Below are positions 17,902-26,094 of a DNA stretch of 64,000 bases, piece after piece. The stretch is from Noviherbaspirillum autotrophicum. Lineage in GTDB: Bacteria; Pseudomonadota; Gammaproteobacteria; Burkholderiales; Burkholderiaceae_D. Made by a program: the position numbers and the translations under genes. How positions within the stretch are numbered: the stretch's first letter is position 1; each line of letters starts with the position of its first letter. The stretch is from the NCBI RefSeq assembly GCF_000818395.1, contig NZ_JWJG01000028.1, forward strand, positions 2,255,397-2,319,396. The letters run 5' to 3'. Below the pieces are notes generated by a model that worked only from the letters and a program-made list of their open reading frames with translations, did not search any database and was not told where the DNA came from.

Positions 17902-18501
17902 CTAGTGCACGCGCCGTCCCGCCTTGGTCTTGGCGGCTGGTTCGTCGTCTTCGTCTTCCACCGCCTCGGCCGGCGCAATGCCAAGCTCCTCGCGCAGTTC
18001 CAGCTTGCGCTGACGGATTTCGTCGCCGATGCCTTCCAGATCAAGGCCGGCCTTTTTGGCTTTCGGGAAGATTTCCTTTTCTTCTTCCTGGATATGGTGT
18101 CTCACGTATTCCCCCAGTACCGTAAACTTCGCGTCGTACAAGTCGTCTTCCGGCTGCATCGCCGCCAGCTCGGTGATGAGTTGCTTGGCCGATGCGTGCT
18201 CGACCTCGGCTTCGTCCAGCAAGTCCAGGTCGTCGATCGCTTCGCGCAGCGCGGGGTAGAACAGCTCTTCTTCCACCTGCGCATGAATGGTCAGCTCGGC
18301 GCAAGTGTTTTCAACCAGCAGTTGCCTGGATTCATCGTCCGGATCGTTTTCTTCTTTCATTTGTTCGAAGTCGTCGAACATGCGCAGCACTCGCTTGTGG
18401 TCGTCCGCAAGCACGTCGAGCGCATCTTGTGGTTCCGTCTTGGCATGGCCGCGGTACGAGGTGGTCTTCGAAGAAGATTTGGAAGACGAACTACGTGGCA
18501 T
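17902..18501 (-). CDS. Hemerythrin HHE-domain protein
   Basis: 199-residue cytoplasmic protein with a Ser/Lys-rich N-terminus, a four-helix hemerythrin-type domain (about 25-145) and an acidic-basic C-terminal tail ending KAGRRVH. Candidate di-iron ligands are His35 (ADDHKR), His73 and Glu77 (HAQVEEELFYP), His102, His135/136 and Glu140 (RHHIQEEE). Such proteins bind oxygen or nitric oxide or act in iron and oxidative-stress handling. It lies directly upstream of the Ku-like remnant with a 50-nt gap, a pairing that suits a DNA-damage/stress unit. The ATG has no strong alternative. Confidence 0.88.
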   Translation of the reverse strand: MPRSSSSKSSSKTTSYRGHAKTEPQDALDVLADDHKRVLRMFDDFEQMKEENDPDDESRQLLVENTCAELTIHAQVEEELFYPALREAIDDLDLLDEAEVEHASAKQLITELAAMQPEDDLYDAKFTVLGEYVRHHIQEEEKEIFPKAKKAGLDLEGIGDEIRQRKLELREELGIAPAEAVEDEDDEPAAKTKAGRRVH

Positions 18502-18665
18502 GGCTTTCTCCTCACAGGTTGTCCGGCTGCACGAATCGGCCGGCAGTCCGTTTCCTATCGCAAGCTCTGTGCCAAGATCGGATGCGGGAGGAAATCAGGC
18601 GCGCGGCCAGCGGCAACGCGGTGGGCATGTCAGGTCGAAAGCGTTTTTGCAATCAGGTGTAAAAC

Positions 18666-19724
18666 TTACAGCAGTTCAAGCGCCGCACCGACCACGCGCG
18701 CCGGCGACACGCCTTCCAGGCAGCGATGGTGGCCCTGCGGGCACACGCTCTTGTAGCAGAAGCGGCATGGCACGTCCTCGAACAGCACCCGGCTCGGTAC
18801 TTGCCAGGGGGTGTGTTGCGGATTGGTGAGCGCGTACAGGTCGACCACCGGCGTGCCGACTGCAGCGGCGATATGGGCCGGGCCGGTGTTGTTGGATATG
18901 ACGAGGGGCGCCGCCGCAATGAGCGCACCCAACTGCCCGAGGCTCAGCTGGCCGGCCAGCGAATAGGCGCGCGCAATGCCAGCCCCGATCTCTTGCGCCA
19001 GCGCCGCTTCCTGCGCACTACCGGTCAGCACCAGCGGGCATGCCAGGCGAGCGGACAAGTCGCGCGCCACCGCTTTCCAGTGCTGCGCCGGATAGCGGCG
19101 CGACGCTGCAGTCGCGCCCGGATGCAGCACCACCCAGGGCATGCCGGGCGCGATGTCGAGCGAGCGCAGGCAGGACGCGGCCCATTCCGCGTCCGCCGCT
19201 GCCACCCGAAACGACAGGCGTTCGTCGGCGGTGCGCGCGCCGATCGTGGCCACGAGATCGAGCTGGCGCTGCACTTCGTGCCGCACGCGCTCCTGCGGCT
19301 CCGGATCGCGCACCCAGTGGGTCAGCAGCTGGTAGGGATTTTCATGGCAGTGCGCCAGCCGCAGCGGGATGCGCGCCAGGTGGCATAGCAGCGCCGACGG
19401 CAGCGGATTCTGGCTGTAGACGGTGAAGATGACGGCGGCGTCGAAACGGTGCCGCCGCAGCAGGCGGATCATCGCCATGTCGGCGCGCGCGTCGCGCTGG
19501 TTGCTGCTCTTGAGCCAAGGCGCATCGTATTCGATGGCGGCATCGACTTCCGGAATGAAGCGGGCCGCCTCTGCGCCGCTGCGCGAAGTCAGCAGCGTCA
19601 GGCGGCGGCCGGGCAGCGACTCTTTGAGCGCACGCAGCGCCGGCGTCGTCATCAGCACGTCGCCCAGGTAGTCGAGTCGGATGCACAGGATGTTCCTGGC
19701 GTGCTGCCAGGCCTGTTCGCTCAT
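18666..19724 (-). CDS. Glycosyltransferase family 9 (heptosyltransferase-like)
   Basis: 352-residue GT-B enzyme of the ADP-heptose:LPS heptosyltransferase family. Visible are the N-terminal IRLDYLGDVLMTTPALRAL, WVVLHPGATAASRRYP at the start of the second domain, and VISNNTGPAHIAAAVGTPVVDLY, the nucleotide-sugar motif. The C-terminus has CRFCYKSVCPQGHHRCL, a cysteine cluster seen in part of the family. The start is the ATG overlapping the upstream stop (ATGA), which indicates translational coupling to the heptose-phosphatase-like gene; an upstream in-frame extension of 52 Arg-rich residues is rejected. It probably adds a heptose or related sugar to a surface glycan. Last gene of the GT4-SDR-GmhB-GT9 unit. 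Confidence 0.88.
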   Translation of the reverse strand: MSEQAWQHARNILCIRLDYLGDVLMTTPALRALKESLPGRRLTLLTSRSGAEAARFIPEVDAAIEYDAPWLKSSNQRDARADMAMIRLLRRHRFDAAVIFTVYSQNPLPSALLCHLARIPLRLAHCHENPYQLLTHWVRDPEPQERVRHEVQRQLDLVATIGARTADERLSFRVAAADAEWAASCLRSLDIAPGMPWVVLHPGATAASRRYPAQHWKAVARDLSARLACPLVLTGSAQEAALAQEIGAGIARAYSLAGQLSLGQLGALIAAAPLVISNNTGPAHIAAAVGTPVVDLYALTNPQHTPWQVPSRVLFEDVPCRFCYKSVCPQGHHRCLEGVSPARVVGAALELL

Positions 19725-20350
19725 GGGCTCAGCACGCCGCTGCCGGGTACGGCGCGCAGGATGTCGGGCGGGATGGCATCGACGGACAGCTGAGGCTCTT
19801 CCAGCTCGGCGATCAGGCTCGCGGCGGCGTACAGGTCGGGCGCGGAAAAATGCGGGGTGCGCTGTGCCGACATGTGCCACTCGGTTTCGTTGCCGTTGTC
19901 GATCAGGACCGTGCGGCAGCCGGCACGGCGGCCGGCCTCGACATCGTTGAGGATGTCGCCGATCATCCAGGACTGCGCGAGGTCGACGCCGTGTTCGTGG
20001 GCGGCGCGATACAGCATGCCGGGCATCGGCTTGCGGCAGGTGCAGGGGATCGCGTAGCGGCTGACGCTGCCCTCGACGGCGTGCGGGCAGTAGTAGAAGC
20101 CGTCGAGCGTGACGCCGTACTGCGCCAGGAGCTCCTGCAGGCGGTGTTCGATCTGGTCGAGCGCCGGTTCGGTGAACAAGCCGTGGGCGATGCCGGACTG
20201 GTTGGTGACAACGTACAGTGCGTAGCCGAGCTGCTTGAACAGCTGCAGGCCGGGGCCGGCGTGCCAGGTAAGCTGCAGCAGGCCGGGATCGACGTTGTAG
20301 GGAACGTTTTCTACAAGGGTGCCGTCTTTGTCGAGGAAGATTGCGCGCAT
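19721..20350 (-). CDS. GmhB-like HAD phosphatase (D-glycero-D-manno-heptose 1,7-bisphosphate 7-phosphatase type)
   Basis: 209-residue HAD-IIIA phosphatase. The N-terminus MRAIFLDKDGTLVEN carries nucleophile Asp7 and Asp9; VVTNQSG is motif II; GDILNDVEAG is motif IV with Asp132 and Asp136. A zinc-site cluster Cys88-x-His90 and Cys103-x-Cys105 (CPH...CTCRKP) is the GmhB hallmark. It would remove the 7-phosphate in ADP-heptose precursor synthesis. It is translationally coupled to a heptosyltransferase-like GT9, so a heptose-containing glycan is a reasonable inference. The usual GmhB is about 185 residues; the C-terminal tail is slightly longer here. Confidence 0.87.
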   Translation of the reverse strand: MRAIFLDKDGTLVENVPYNVDPGLLQLTWHAGPGLQLFKQLGYALYVVTNQSGIAHGLFTEPALDQIEHRLQELLAQYGVTLDGFYYCPHAVEGSVSRYAIPCTCRKPMPGMLYRAAHEHGVDLAQSWMIGDILNDVEAGRRAGCRTVLIDNGNETEWHMSAQRTPHFSAPDLYAAASLIAELEEPQLSVDAIPPDILRAVPGSGVLSP

Positions 20351-20531
20351 AGGTGGTGGTCTCGATTCGTCACTTGTCCGGCATTCGCTCGCGCTGACGC
20401 GGTGCTGACTCGTCTGCGGGCAGACTTGCCGGGGGCGGCCCGGCGGCCGCGTTGGGCGCTCTCCCGCAAGCGGAAGAGGGCGGAGGAGGGCGTGGCGGCA
20501 GCCAATGCCCGCCGCCGCATTTTCTTCCCCA

Positions 20532-21302
20532 TCACGGCCACGACGTCTCCTGCATCGGCAGCACCATCACTTCCGGGATCACCGTCTGTTCCGGCAGCAT
20601 CAGCACCGACTTCACGGCACGCGCGACATTGGCCGGGTCCTGCAGCGTTGACACATCGATGTCGGGGAAACGGTCCAGCAAGAACGGCGTGCGCATGCCG
20701 CCGGCGATGACGGCGGTGACCTTGATGTTGTGCGGCCGCAGTTCCGCATGCAGCGCGTGCGACAGGCCCAGCAGCCCCCACTTGCTGGCGTGGTAGGCCG
20801 ACGCGTTGGGCCAGGCGCGCTTGGCGGCGGTGGAGGCGATGTTGACGATCTGGCCGGAGCGCTGCTTCTTCATGTGCTGCGCGGCGTACTTCGACAGCAG
20901 GAACGGGCCGTACAGGTTGGTGCGGATGACGCGGTCCCAGTCGGCGTAGTCGAGTTCCTCGATCGGGCAGGTGATATCCGTGCCGGCATTATTGATCAGT
21001 ACGTCGAGCTTGCCGAAGCGCTCGATGGTTTCGTCGATCGCGCGTTCGGCCGCGACCGGATCGCCGACGTTGAAGCCGATCGCATGGGTTTTTCCGGACG
21101 TCTGTGCCAGCAGCGAGGCGACGGTCTGCGCCTTGTCCAGGTTGAGATCGCCGACCACCACGTCGGCGCCGCAGGACGACAGCATATGGCACAGCGCCGC
21201 GCCCAGGCCGCTGGCGCCGCCGGTGACCAGTACGGCTTTTCCTGCCAGATCGGCTGCTTCGGCGGGACTGACGGTGTAGCTGGATACTTTAACGTTGCTC
21301 AA
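20532..21302 (-). CDS. SDR-family oxidoreductase in glycan operon, TTG start
   Basis: 256-residue short-chain dehydrogenase with cofactor motif TGGASGLG, INNAG, catalytic Ser in NIASTA and YHASK (Tyr and Lys). The frame remains open far upstream into the glycosyltransferase, but the protein fold starts at SNVKVSSYTV. A TTG with GGAGG five nt upstream is the natural start, giving 256 residues, normal for the family. Substrate unknown; in this position it may reduce or epimerise a sugar or lipid intermediate. It lies 58 nt after the GT4 gene and 181 nt before the heptose-phosphatase gene, all on one strand. Confidence 0.85.
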   Translation of the reverse strand: MSNVKVSSYTVSPAEAADLAGKAVLVTGGASGLGAALCHMLSSCGADVVVGDLNLDKAQTVASLLAQTSGKTHAIGFNVGDPVAAERAIDETIERFGKLDVLINNAGTDITCPIEELDYADWDRVIRTNLYGPFLLSKYAAQHMKKQRSGQIVNIASTAAKRAWPNASAYHASKWGLLGLSHALHAELRPHNIKVTAVIAGGMRTPFLLDRFPDIDVSTLQDPANVARAVKSVLMLPEQTVIPEVMVLPMQETSWP

Positions 21303-21360
21303 GAGGGCCTCCAAAAGGGTGATACCGACAAAGGTGGTGCAACTGGTTTTCTGACGCGGC

Positions 21361-22644
21361 TTAGGTGCGCAAGCCGACTTCGGCTGCCACGCTGCGGGTG
21401 CCCGTCGCGTAGGCCGGCGACGGTTGCGCCACGCGTTCGTACACGTCGGCGATGCGGGTGGCGACGGTGCGCCAGGTGAACTGCTGGTAGGCGCGCCGCA
21501 TGCCGGCCCAGCCCAGACGCTGCGCGATATGCGGATGGCGCTGCAGCCAGAGCAGGCGCTCGGCCAAGGCCTGCGGGTCGTGGGGCGGCACCAGGTAGCC
21601 GGTTTCGCCATCGACCACGGTGGTCTTGATGCCGCCGACGGCCGTGCCGACGACCGGCGTGCCGCAGGCCATCGCTTCCACCGGGGTGATGCCGAACGGT
21701 TCGTACCACGGCGTGGTGACGAACACATTGGCCGCGCTGTAGTAGTAGCGCAGCAAGCCGCGCTGGCGCTGGCCGGTGAAGGTCACCGCGTCGGCAATGC
21801 CGAGCTCGTCCGCCAGCCGCATCAGTCGCCCCAGCTCCGGCGTGGCGGCCGGGTCGGGCAGCTCGGAGTTGCCGCCCACGACCAGCAGGCGCACCGGCAC
21901 TTCGTGCTGCTGCAGGATGGCGGCGGCGCGGATCACGTTGTCGATGCCCTTGCGCGGCACGATGCGGCCCAGCTGCAGCACCACGAATTCGTCGCGGCCG
22001 ATGCCGAGCTGCTGGCGCGCGTCGAGCGTGACCGGCCAGAATTCGTCGGGATCGAAGCCGCAGGGCACGACGTCGATGTGCTCGCTCGGCGCGCCGTACA
22101 GGGTTTCCATGTCCTGCTGGTCCTGCGGGCATTCGGCGATGATGCTGTCGGCATCCTGCATCAGCCTTTCCTCGATGTCGAAGCGGATATCGGGGAAGGC
22201 GTCGGCATCCTTCTGGTTCAGGCGGCGCACCCGCCCCAGCGCATGGAAGGTCATCACGAACGGGATGCCGAGGATATGCTTGACTTGCTGCGCGACCATG
22301 CCGGACATGAAGAAATTGGCATGCATCAGGTCATAGGGGATCTTTTGCCGGCGCGCAAATCGAATCACGAAGCGGCCAAACTGCTCCATGTAGGGCAGCA
22401 TCGCTTCCTTGGGAATGAAGTGCGCCGGCCCGGCAGGAACATGGATGACGCGCACGTTGGGAACCCAGTCGACCACGGCTTCCTGAGTACTGCTGTCGCG
22501 TCGGGTAAAGATGTCGACTTCGTACCCGAGGCGCGCCAGTTGCTTAGCCAGTTGCGCCACGTACACGTTCTGTCCGCCGCTATCGGTGCCACCGATGAGC
22601 GCCAGGGGGGATGCATGTTCGCTAATGAGTGCAATTTTTCGCAT
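21361..22644 (-). CDS. Glycosyltransferase family 4 (sucrose-phosphate-synthase/MshA-like)
   Basis: 427-residue retaining GT-B glycosyltransferase. The N-terminal domain has SEHASPLALIGGTDSGGQNVYV, a phosphate/donor loop typical of sucrose-synthase-like and MshA-like GT4 enzymes. The C-terminal domain has LGRIVPRKGIDNVIRA and PWYEPFGITPVEAMACGTPVVG, the E-x7-E motif region. The ATG at MRKIALISEH is chosen because the 17 upstream residues lack family similarity. It heads a four-gene reverse-strand unit (GT4, SDR, GmhB-like, GT9). A -24/-12 promoter candidate lies about 50 nt upstream. It is likely cytoplasmic, acting on a lipid-linked or soluble acceptor. Confidence 0.9.
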   Translation of the reverse strand: MRKIALISEHASPLALIGGTDSGGQNVYVAQLAKQLARLGYEVDIFTRRDSSTQEAVVDWVPNVRVIHVPAGPAHFIPKEAMLPYMEQFGRFVIRFARRQKIPYDLMHANFFMSGMVAQQVKHILGIPFVMTFHALGRVRRLNQKDADAFPDIRFDIEERLMQDADSIIAECPQDQQDMETLYGAPSEHIDVVPCGFDPDEFWPVTLDARQQLGIGRDEFVVLQLGRIVPRKGIDNVIRAAAILQQHEVPVRLLVVGGNSELPDPAATPELGRLMRLADELGIADAVTFTGQRQRGLLRYYYSAANVFVTTPWYEPFGITPVEAMACGTPVVGTAVGGIKTTVVDGETGYLVPPHDPQALAERLLWLQRHPHIAQRLGWAGMRRAYQQFTWRTVATRIADVYERVAQPSPAYATGTRSVAAEVGLRT

Positions 22645-22690
22645 GATTATCCGGATTATTGGCATTGTCGAAGCGCTGCACCGCACATAA

Positions 22691-22706
22691 AGCAAAGCAT
22701 GTACCT
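22691..22706 (-). promoter_or_regulatory. Sigma-54 promoter candidate for GT4-SDR-GmhB-GT9 operon
   Basis: Read on the reverse strand, AGGTACATGCTTTGCT has GG-N10-GC spacing with a perfect TTGCT -12 element and a GGTACA -24 element. The GT4 ATG lies 47 nt downstream. The GGTAC variant also occurs in the forward promoter candidate before the carbamoyltransferase gene. Confidence 0.5.
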
Positions 22707-22895
22707 AGTCCCGCAAGTGGGCTGGCAAGCCGCTTGCGGCCATTGTTAGGGCACTTTGCGCTGCCGCAAACTCCTTCCGCGAGAGCTTGTCATTCCTGCA
22801 TCTACGGATCACGTTGGGGTACCGGAAAATGGCCGCGAGCAGGCCTCAACGCGGCTTTCCCTGACGCCTGCCGCCATGGAAATTGCGCGTAATAA

Positions 22896-22910
22896 ATACA
22901 GATGGCTGTA
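22896..22910. promoter_or_regulatory. WTAC-N7-TGTA upstream element (putative shared activator site)
   Basis: ATAC-AGATGGC-TGTA; the inner part TACAG-ATGG-CTGTA is a perfect 5-bp inverted repeat. It sits between the reverse promoter candidate at 22691 and the forward candidates at 22987/23003, so it could serve either. The same pattern occurs at 10932, 10951 and 34928. Confidence 0.45.
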
Positions 22911-22986
22911 AAAAGTACTGCGTCAATTTGTATGTTTGAAATCGTCTCATCCGGCTTTGCATTTTTCGGATGCTGCTAGCATGAAT

Positions 22987-23018
22987 TGGCATCCCGCATG
23001 CCTGGCATGCAACCTGCA
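22987..23018 (+). promoter_or_regulatory. Two abutting sigma-54 promoter candidates
   Basis: TGGCATCCCGCATGCC (22987-23002) and TGGCATGCAACCTGCA (23003-23018) each have correct GG-N10-GC spacing and TGGCAT -24 elements. The second has a good CTGCA -12. They face the glycine-zipper lipoprotein gene, about 130 nt downstream, and lie about 80-95 nt past the upstream element. Confidence 0.5.
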
Positions 23019-23149
23019 TCAACGAAAGTTCGGAGACGGCAGCTGCCTGCATTCTGCGGATCAATGCCGGACTTGTTCCCGTTTGCGGCCTTGCTCCTCG
23101 ACAGGCAGACGCCGGAATGTTGATGGTCTTGAAGACAAGGAGATGAACA

Positions 23150-23629
23150 ATGTGGACTATGAATTCGAAATTCGGCGCCATCGCTGTCTGCGCCCTGGCT
23201 TTATCCGCCTGCGGCACCACCGGCATGAATAGCTCCACCGGCGTCGCCTCCGCGCCGCCGGTGACGACCACCACGACGGCAAGCAACGCGTCCGGCATGG
23301 GCGTGGTGCAGTCCATCGATGTGGTGCCGCGCCAGCAAGCCGGCATCGGCCTGGGCACGGTGGCCGGCGCGGCCGTCGGCGGCCTGCTTGGCAACCAGGT
23401 CGGCAGCGGCAGCGGCAGGACCGCGGCGACGGTGGCGGGCGCGGCCGGCGGAGCGCTGGCAGGCCACCAGATGGAAAAGAATGCGCGCGGCAGCGACCAG
23501 GTGTACCGGATCACGGTGCGCATGGATGACGGCACCGTCCAGACCCTGGCCCAGGAAACGGCGCCGCAGGTGGCCGCCGGTGACCGCGTGCGCCTGGCAA
23601 ACGGCACGATCGTCGAGCGCTTCCGCTAA
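23150..23629 (+). CDS. Glycine-zipper 2TM outer-membrane lipoprotein (SlyB/OsmB-like)
   Basis: 159-residue lipoprotein. The signal peptide ends at lipobox LSAC with Cys21 lipidated. A Thr-rich spacer precedes the glycine-zipper hairpin GIGLGTVAGAAVGGLLGNQVGSG and AATVAGAAGGALAGHQME, followed by a small soluble domain (YRITVRMDDGTVQTL...) typical of the 17-kDa antigen/SlyB group. It would insert in the outer membrane and help envelope integrity under stress. AAGGAG lies well placed before the ATG; a second ATG 9 nt downstream is possible. The upstream region carries sigma-54-type promoter candidates. Confidence 0.88.
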   Translation: MWTMNSKFGAIAVCALALSACGTTGMNSSTGVASAPPVTTTTTASNASGMGVVQSIDVVPRQQAGIGLGTVAGAAVGGLLGNQVGSGSGRTAATVAGAAGGALAGHQMEKNARGSDQVYRITVRMDDGTVQTLAQETAPQVAAGDRVRLANGTIVERFR

Positions 23630-23774
23630 GGACGGTGCTTGTGGCGTCTGCCGTCTTTCCCTCGGGCAGCGCGCGGCGCGGACACAGGCTCCGCGCCGTG
23701 CGCGTCCCGCCCCCTTTCGCTGATCCTTCCTTGCCGGACGCACGATTCGCTTCCCGTGCGCAGTGCCGCGCGAG

Positions 23775-24602
23775 ATGAATAAGGCCTTGGCCGAAATCAG
23801 CCAGTGGGCCGAACTGCTGCGGCCGTTCTGGCACATCCTGCTGGTATGGTTGCTGGCGTGGCTGGTGCTGCGCTCGCTGCGCCGCGCGCTGGCCGCCTTC
23901 AAGCTGCACATCGTGCACAAGGTGGAGCGCGGGCTGGACGGACCGGACGACTTCCGGCGCATCGAGACCCTGACCAACGTGTTTCGCTATGCCGCCGGCA
24001 TCGTCGTGTTCGGCGTGGCGGCCATGCTCACGCTGGGTGAAATCGGCATCTCCATCACGCCCATCCTCGCCACGGCAGGCGTCGCCGGCATCGCCATCGG
24101 CTTCGGCGCGCAAAGCCTGGTCAAGGATTTTTTCACCGGCCTGTTCCTGCTGCTGGAAAACCAGGTGAGCGAAGGCGACGTGATCGAAGTCGCCGGCAAG
24201 TCGGGCTATGTCGAGCGCGTCACGCTGCGCCACATCCGCATCCGCGACTACGACGGCAGCGTGCATTTCATCCCGAATGGAATGATCACCACCGTCACCA
24301 ACCGCAGCCGCGAATACGCGTATGCGGTGATCGATCTGGCCGTCGGTCGCCAGCAAGACTTGGAGTGCGTCTTCGGACTGATGCGCGAGGCCGGCGCCGC
24401 CATGCGCCGCGACCCGGCCTTCGGCGCCATGCTGCTGGGCGACGTCGACATTGCCGGAGTAGAAAAAGTCGAGGATGCGGCAATGACATTGCGCTGTCGC
24501 CTGAAAGTCAAGCCGGCCCGGCAATGGAGCGTGCGCCGGGAATTTCTGCGTCGCATGAAATTGGCGCTGGACAGGGAGCAGCCCGCTGCACCGGAGGCGT
24601 AA
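23775..24602 (+). CDS. Small-conductance mechanosensitive channel (MscS family)
   Basis: 275-residue MscS-type channel that releases solutes on osmotic downshock. There are two N-terminal membrane helices, then the pore helix TM3 with LATAGVAGIAIGFGAQSLVKDFFTGLFLLLE, the family signature, then the beta domain (SEGDVIEV, V.RVTLRHIRIRDYDGSVHFIPNG) and a C-terminal alpha/beta domain. An in-frame GTG 12 nt upstream is an alternative start; neither has a strong ribosome site. It is followed by a conserved membrane protein and a PRC-barrel gene in the same direction, a common envelope-stress grouping. Confidence 0.9.
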   Translation: MNKALAEISQWAELLRPFWHILLVWLLAWLVLRSLRRALAAFKLHIVHKVERGLDGPDDFRRIETLTNVFRYAAGIVVFGVAAMLTLGEIGISITPILATAGVAGIAIGFGAQSLVKDFFTGLFLLLENQVSEGDVIEVAGKSGYVERVTLRHIRIRDYDGSVHFIPNGMITTVTNRSREYAYAVIDLAVGRQQDLECVFGLMREAGAAMRRDPAFGAMLLGDVDIAGVEKVEDAAMTLRCRLKVKPARQWSVRREFLRRMKLALDREQPAAPEA

Positions 24603-24789
24603 TTGGAATCCTTACCCAAGGCGTTGCAATCTTTACCGGGGATTGTCGACAGCCTCGCGCCAGGCGCGGGACGAGACGCGGGCATGGATGTTGCGTTTTA
24701 CGTCTTCGTGAGCCCGTCCGCCAGGCGGGGCGCAGCGGCGTGCACCCCAGCAGGTTTAAGAACCTTCCCGGCATGACAGGAGAAATGAC

Positions 24790-25611
24790 ATGGCAATCGA
24801 TGACACCTACACCGGTCGCAAAGAACTGCCGCAGCAGCTGGTGCCCGAATCCTACGGGCGCCGGCCCCTGTTTTCCGCCGTGCGCTGGGGCGCGGTGCTG
24901 GCCGGCGTTGTAGTCGGCATCTCGGTGCAGTTGCTGCTGACCTTGCTGGGCATCGCCACGGGCCTGTCGGCAACCGATGTAGCGCAGGAAGAAGCCATGG
25001 GAACCGGACCGCTGCTGTGGGCGGGGCTGTCCATGCTGGTCGCGGCCTTCGTCGGCGGCTATGTCGCCGCGCGCATGTCGGGCCTCAAGCGCAAGGCCGA
25101 CGGCGTGCTGCACGGCGCGGTTTCCTGGGCAGTGACCACCATCCTGTTCGCCATGCTGGCGACCTCGATCGGCGGCACGCTGGTCAGCGGCGTGTTCAAC
25201 AACATGAGCCAGCTCGCCAGCGCCAGTGCGCGCTCCGGCGACTCGCCGCTGGCGGCGCTGATGCGCGCGCAAGGCATCCGGCTGGACGCGGCCAGCCTGC
25301 GCCAGCTGCAGCAGTACCTGCAGGCCGGCCAGCGCGATCAGGCGGTGCAGCTGGTGATCAACGCCACCGGCATGGAACCCGGCAAGGCCTCGGCAGCGGT
25401 GGACCAGGCGCTGATCCTGACCGGCTCGCCCGGCGCGGCCTCGCCACAGAGCCGCGAAGCCACCGAGAGCGCGATGCGCCGCGCCGGCGCTGCGGCCTGG
25501 GTGGTATTTGCCGCGGTGGGACTGGCGCTGGCCATCGGCATGGGCGGCGGCATCATGGGCGCGGCCGGATCGCGCCGCGTGAGCTGGTCCTCCGGCGCGC
25601 CACGGGCGTGA
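24790..25611 (+). CDS. Conserved integral membrane protein of unknown function
   Basis: 273-residue protein. A hydrophilic N-terminus of about 30 residues is followed by hydrophobic segments near 32-57, 70-95, 108-135 and 235-260. Between the third and fourth is a soluble helical stretch of about 95 residues with repeated Gln/Leu/Arg (LRQLQQYLQAGQRDQAVQLV). The last segment is Gly-rich (IGMGGGIMGAAGS). AGGAG precedes the ATG. I recognise the general type (a membrane protein often next to PRC-barrel and CsbD-like stress genes) but cannot assign a function. A PRC-barrel gene follows 31 nt later, probably co-transcribed. Confidence 0.7.
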   Translation: MAIDDTYTGRKELPQQLVPESYGRRPLFSAVRWGAVLAGVVVGISVQLLLTLLGIATGLSATDVAQEEAMGTGPLLWAGLSMLVAAFVGGYVAARMSGLKRKADGVLHGAVSWAVTTILFAMLATSIGGTLVSGVFNNMSQLASASARSGDSPLAALMRAQGIRLDAASLRQLQQYLQAGQRDQAVQLVINATGMEPGKASAAVDQALILTGSPGAASPQSREATESAMRRAGAAAWVVFAAVGLALAIGMGGGIMGAAGSRRVSWSSGAPRA

Positions 25612-25642
25612 CAACAGCGTTTTTTGTGAAAGGGAATCGCAT

Positions 25643-25939
25643 ATGCAGAGAACTGTAGGAAGCCGGACACGCAGCGCGGACCAGAGGCGCAGGCGCTTTG
25701 TCAGGGTGTCCGAATGCGATTCCAGCACCGGGCAGCTGCTCTACGGGTGTCCGGTGGTGACCTCTGAAGGATCGCGCATCGGGCAGGTCGATCACCTGAT
25801 GGTGGATGCGGAGACGCATCAGCTGCGGTACGTGATGCTCGCGCGCAGTCGGCGGAATGGGGCCGTGGTGGCGATTCCGTGGCATGCGTTGTATTTTGAT
25901 GCGGCGCAGGGGAGGTTGGTGTTTTATACGTGGGTCTGA
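25643..25939 (+). CDS. Small PRC-barrel domain protein
   Basis: 98-residue protein: an Arg-rich N-terminus (about 20 residues), then a complete PRC-barrel with GCPVVTSEGSRIGQVDHLMVDAETHQLRYVML and VAIPWHALYFD. This is the third PRC-barrel protein in the window and the smallest. AAAGGGAA lies at suitable distance before the ATG. It follows the conserved membrane protein closely. The function is unknown. A short hairpin with a following TCTTTTT tract overlaps the stop codon and may terminate the unit. Confidence 0.78.
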   Translation: MQRTVGSRTRSADQRRRRFVRVSECDSSTGQLLYGCPVVTSEGSRIGQVDHLMVDAETHQLRYVMLARSRRNGAVVAIPWHALYFDAAQGRLVFYTWV

Positions 25940-26094
25940 GCAGGGGACTGCTGATCTTTTTATCCTGATTTCCTCAGTGCGCCAGTGTTGTTGCCGGCTT
26001 TTCGTGGAACCTCGCCGGGGAAGCCCGGCTAGTTTCTACGGAGAGGCTACGGAGTTGCATCACTGAAGAGAGGCACCGCGCCAGCCCGAGCAAA

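Larger units (their letters stand above)
22645..23149. other. Divergent regulatory region between GT4 operon and glycine-zipper lipoprotein
   Basis: 505 nt with no credible gene; short frames through it lack ribosome sites. It holds a reverse -24/-12 candidate close to the GT4 gene, a central WTAC-N7-TGTA element and two abutting forward -24/-12 candidates. All are listed separately. Confidence 0.6.

Noticed and set aside
17852-17960. Extending Ku upstream to recover its N-terminus
   Set aside because: The frame stays open but the translation becomes Arg-rich and unrelated to Ku once inside the hemerythrin gene.
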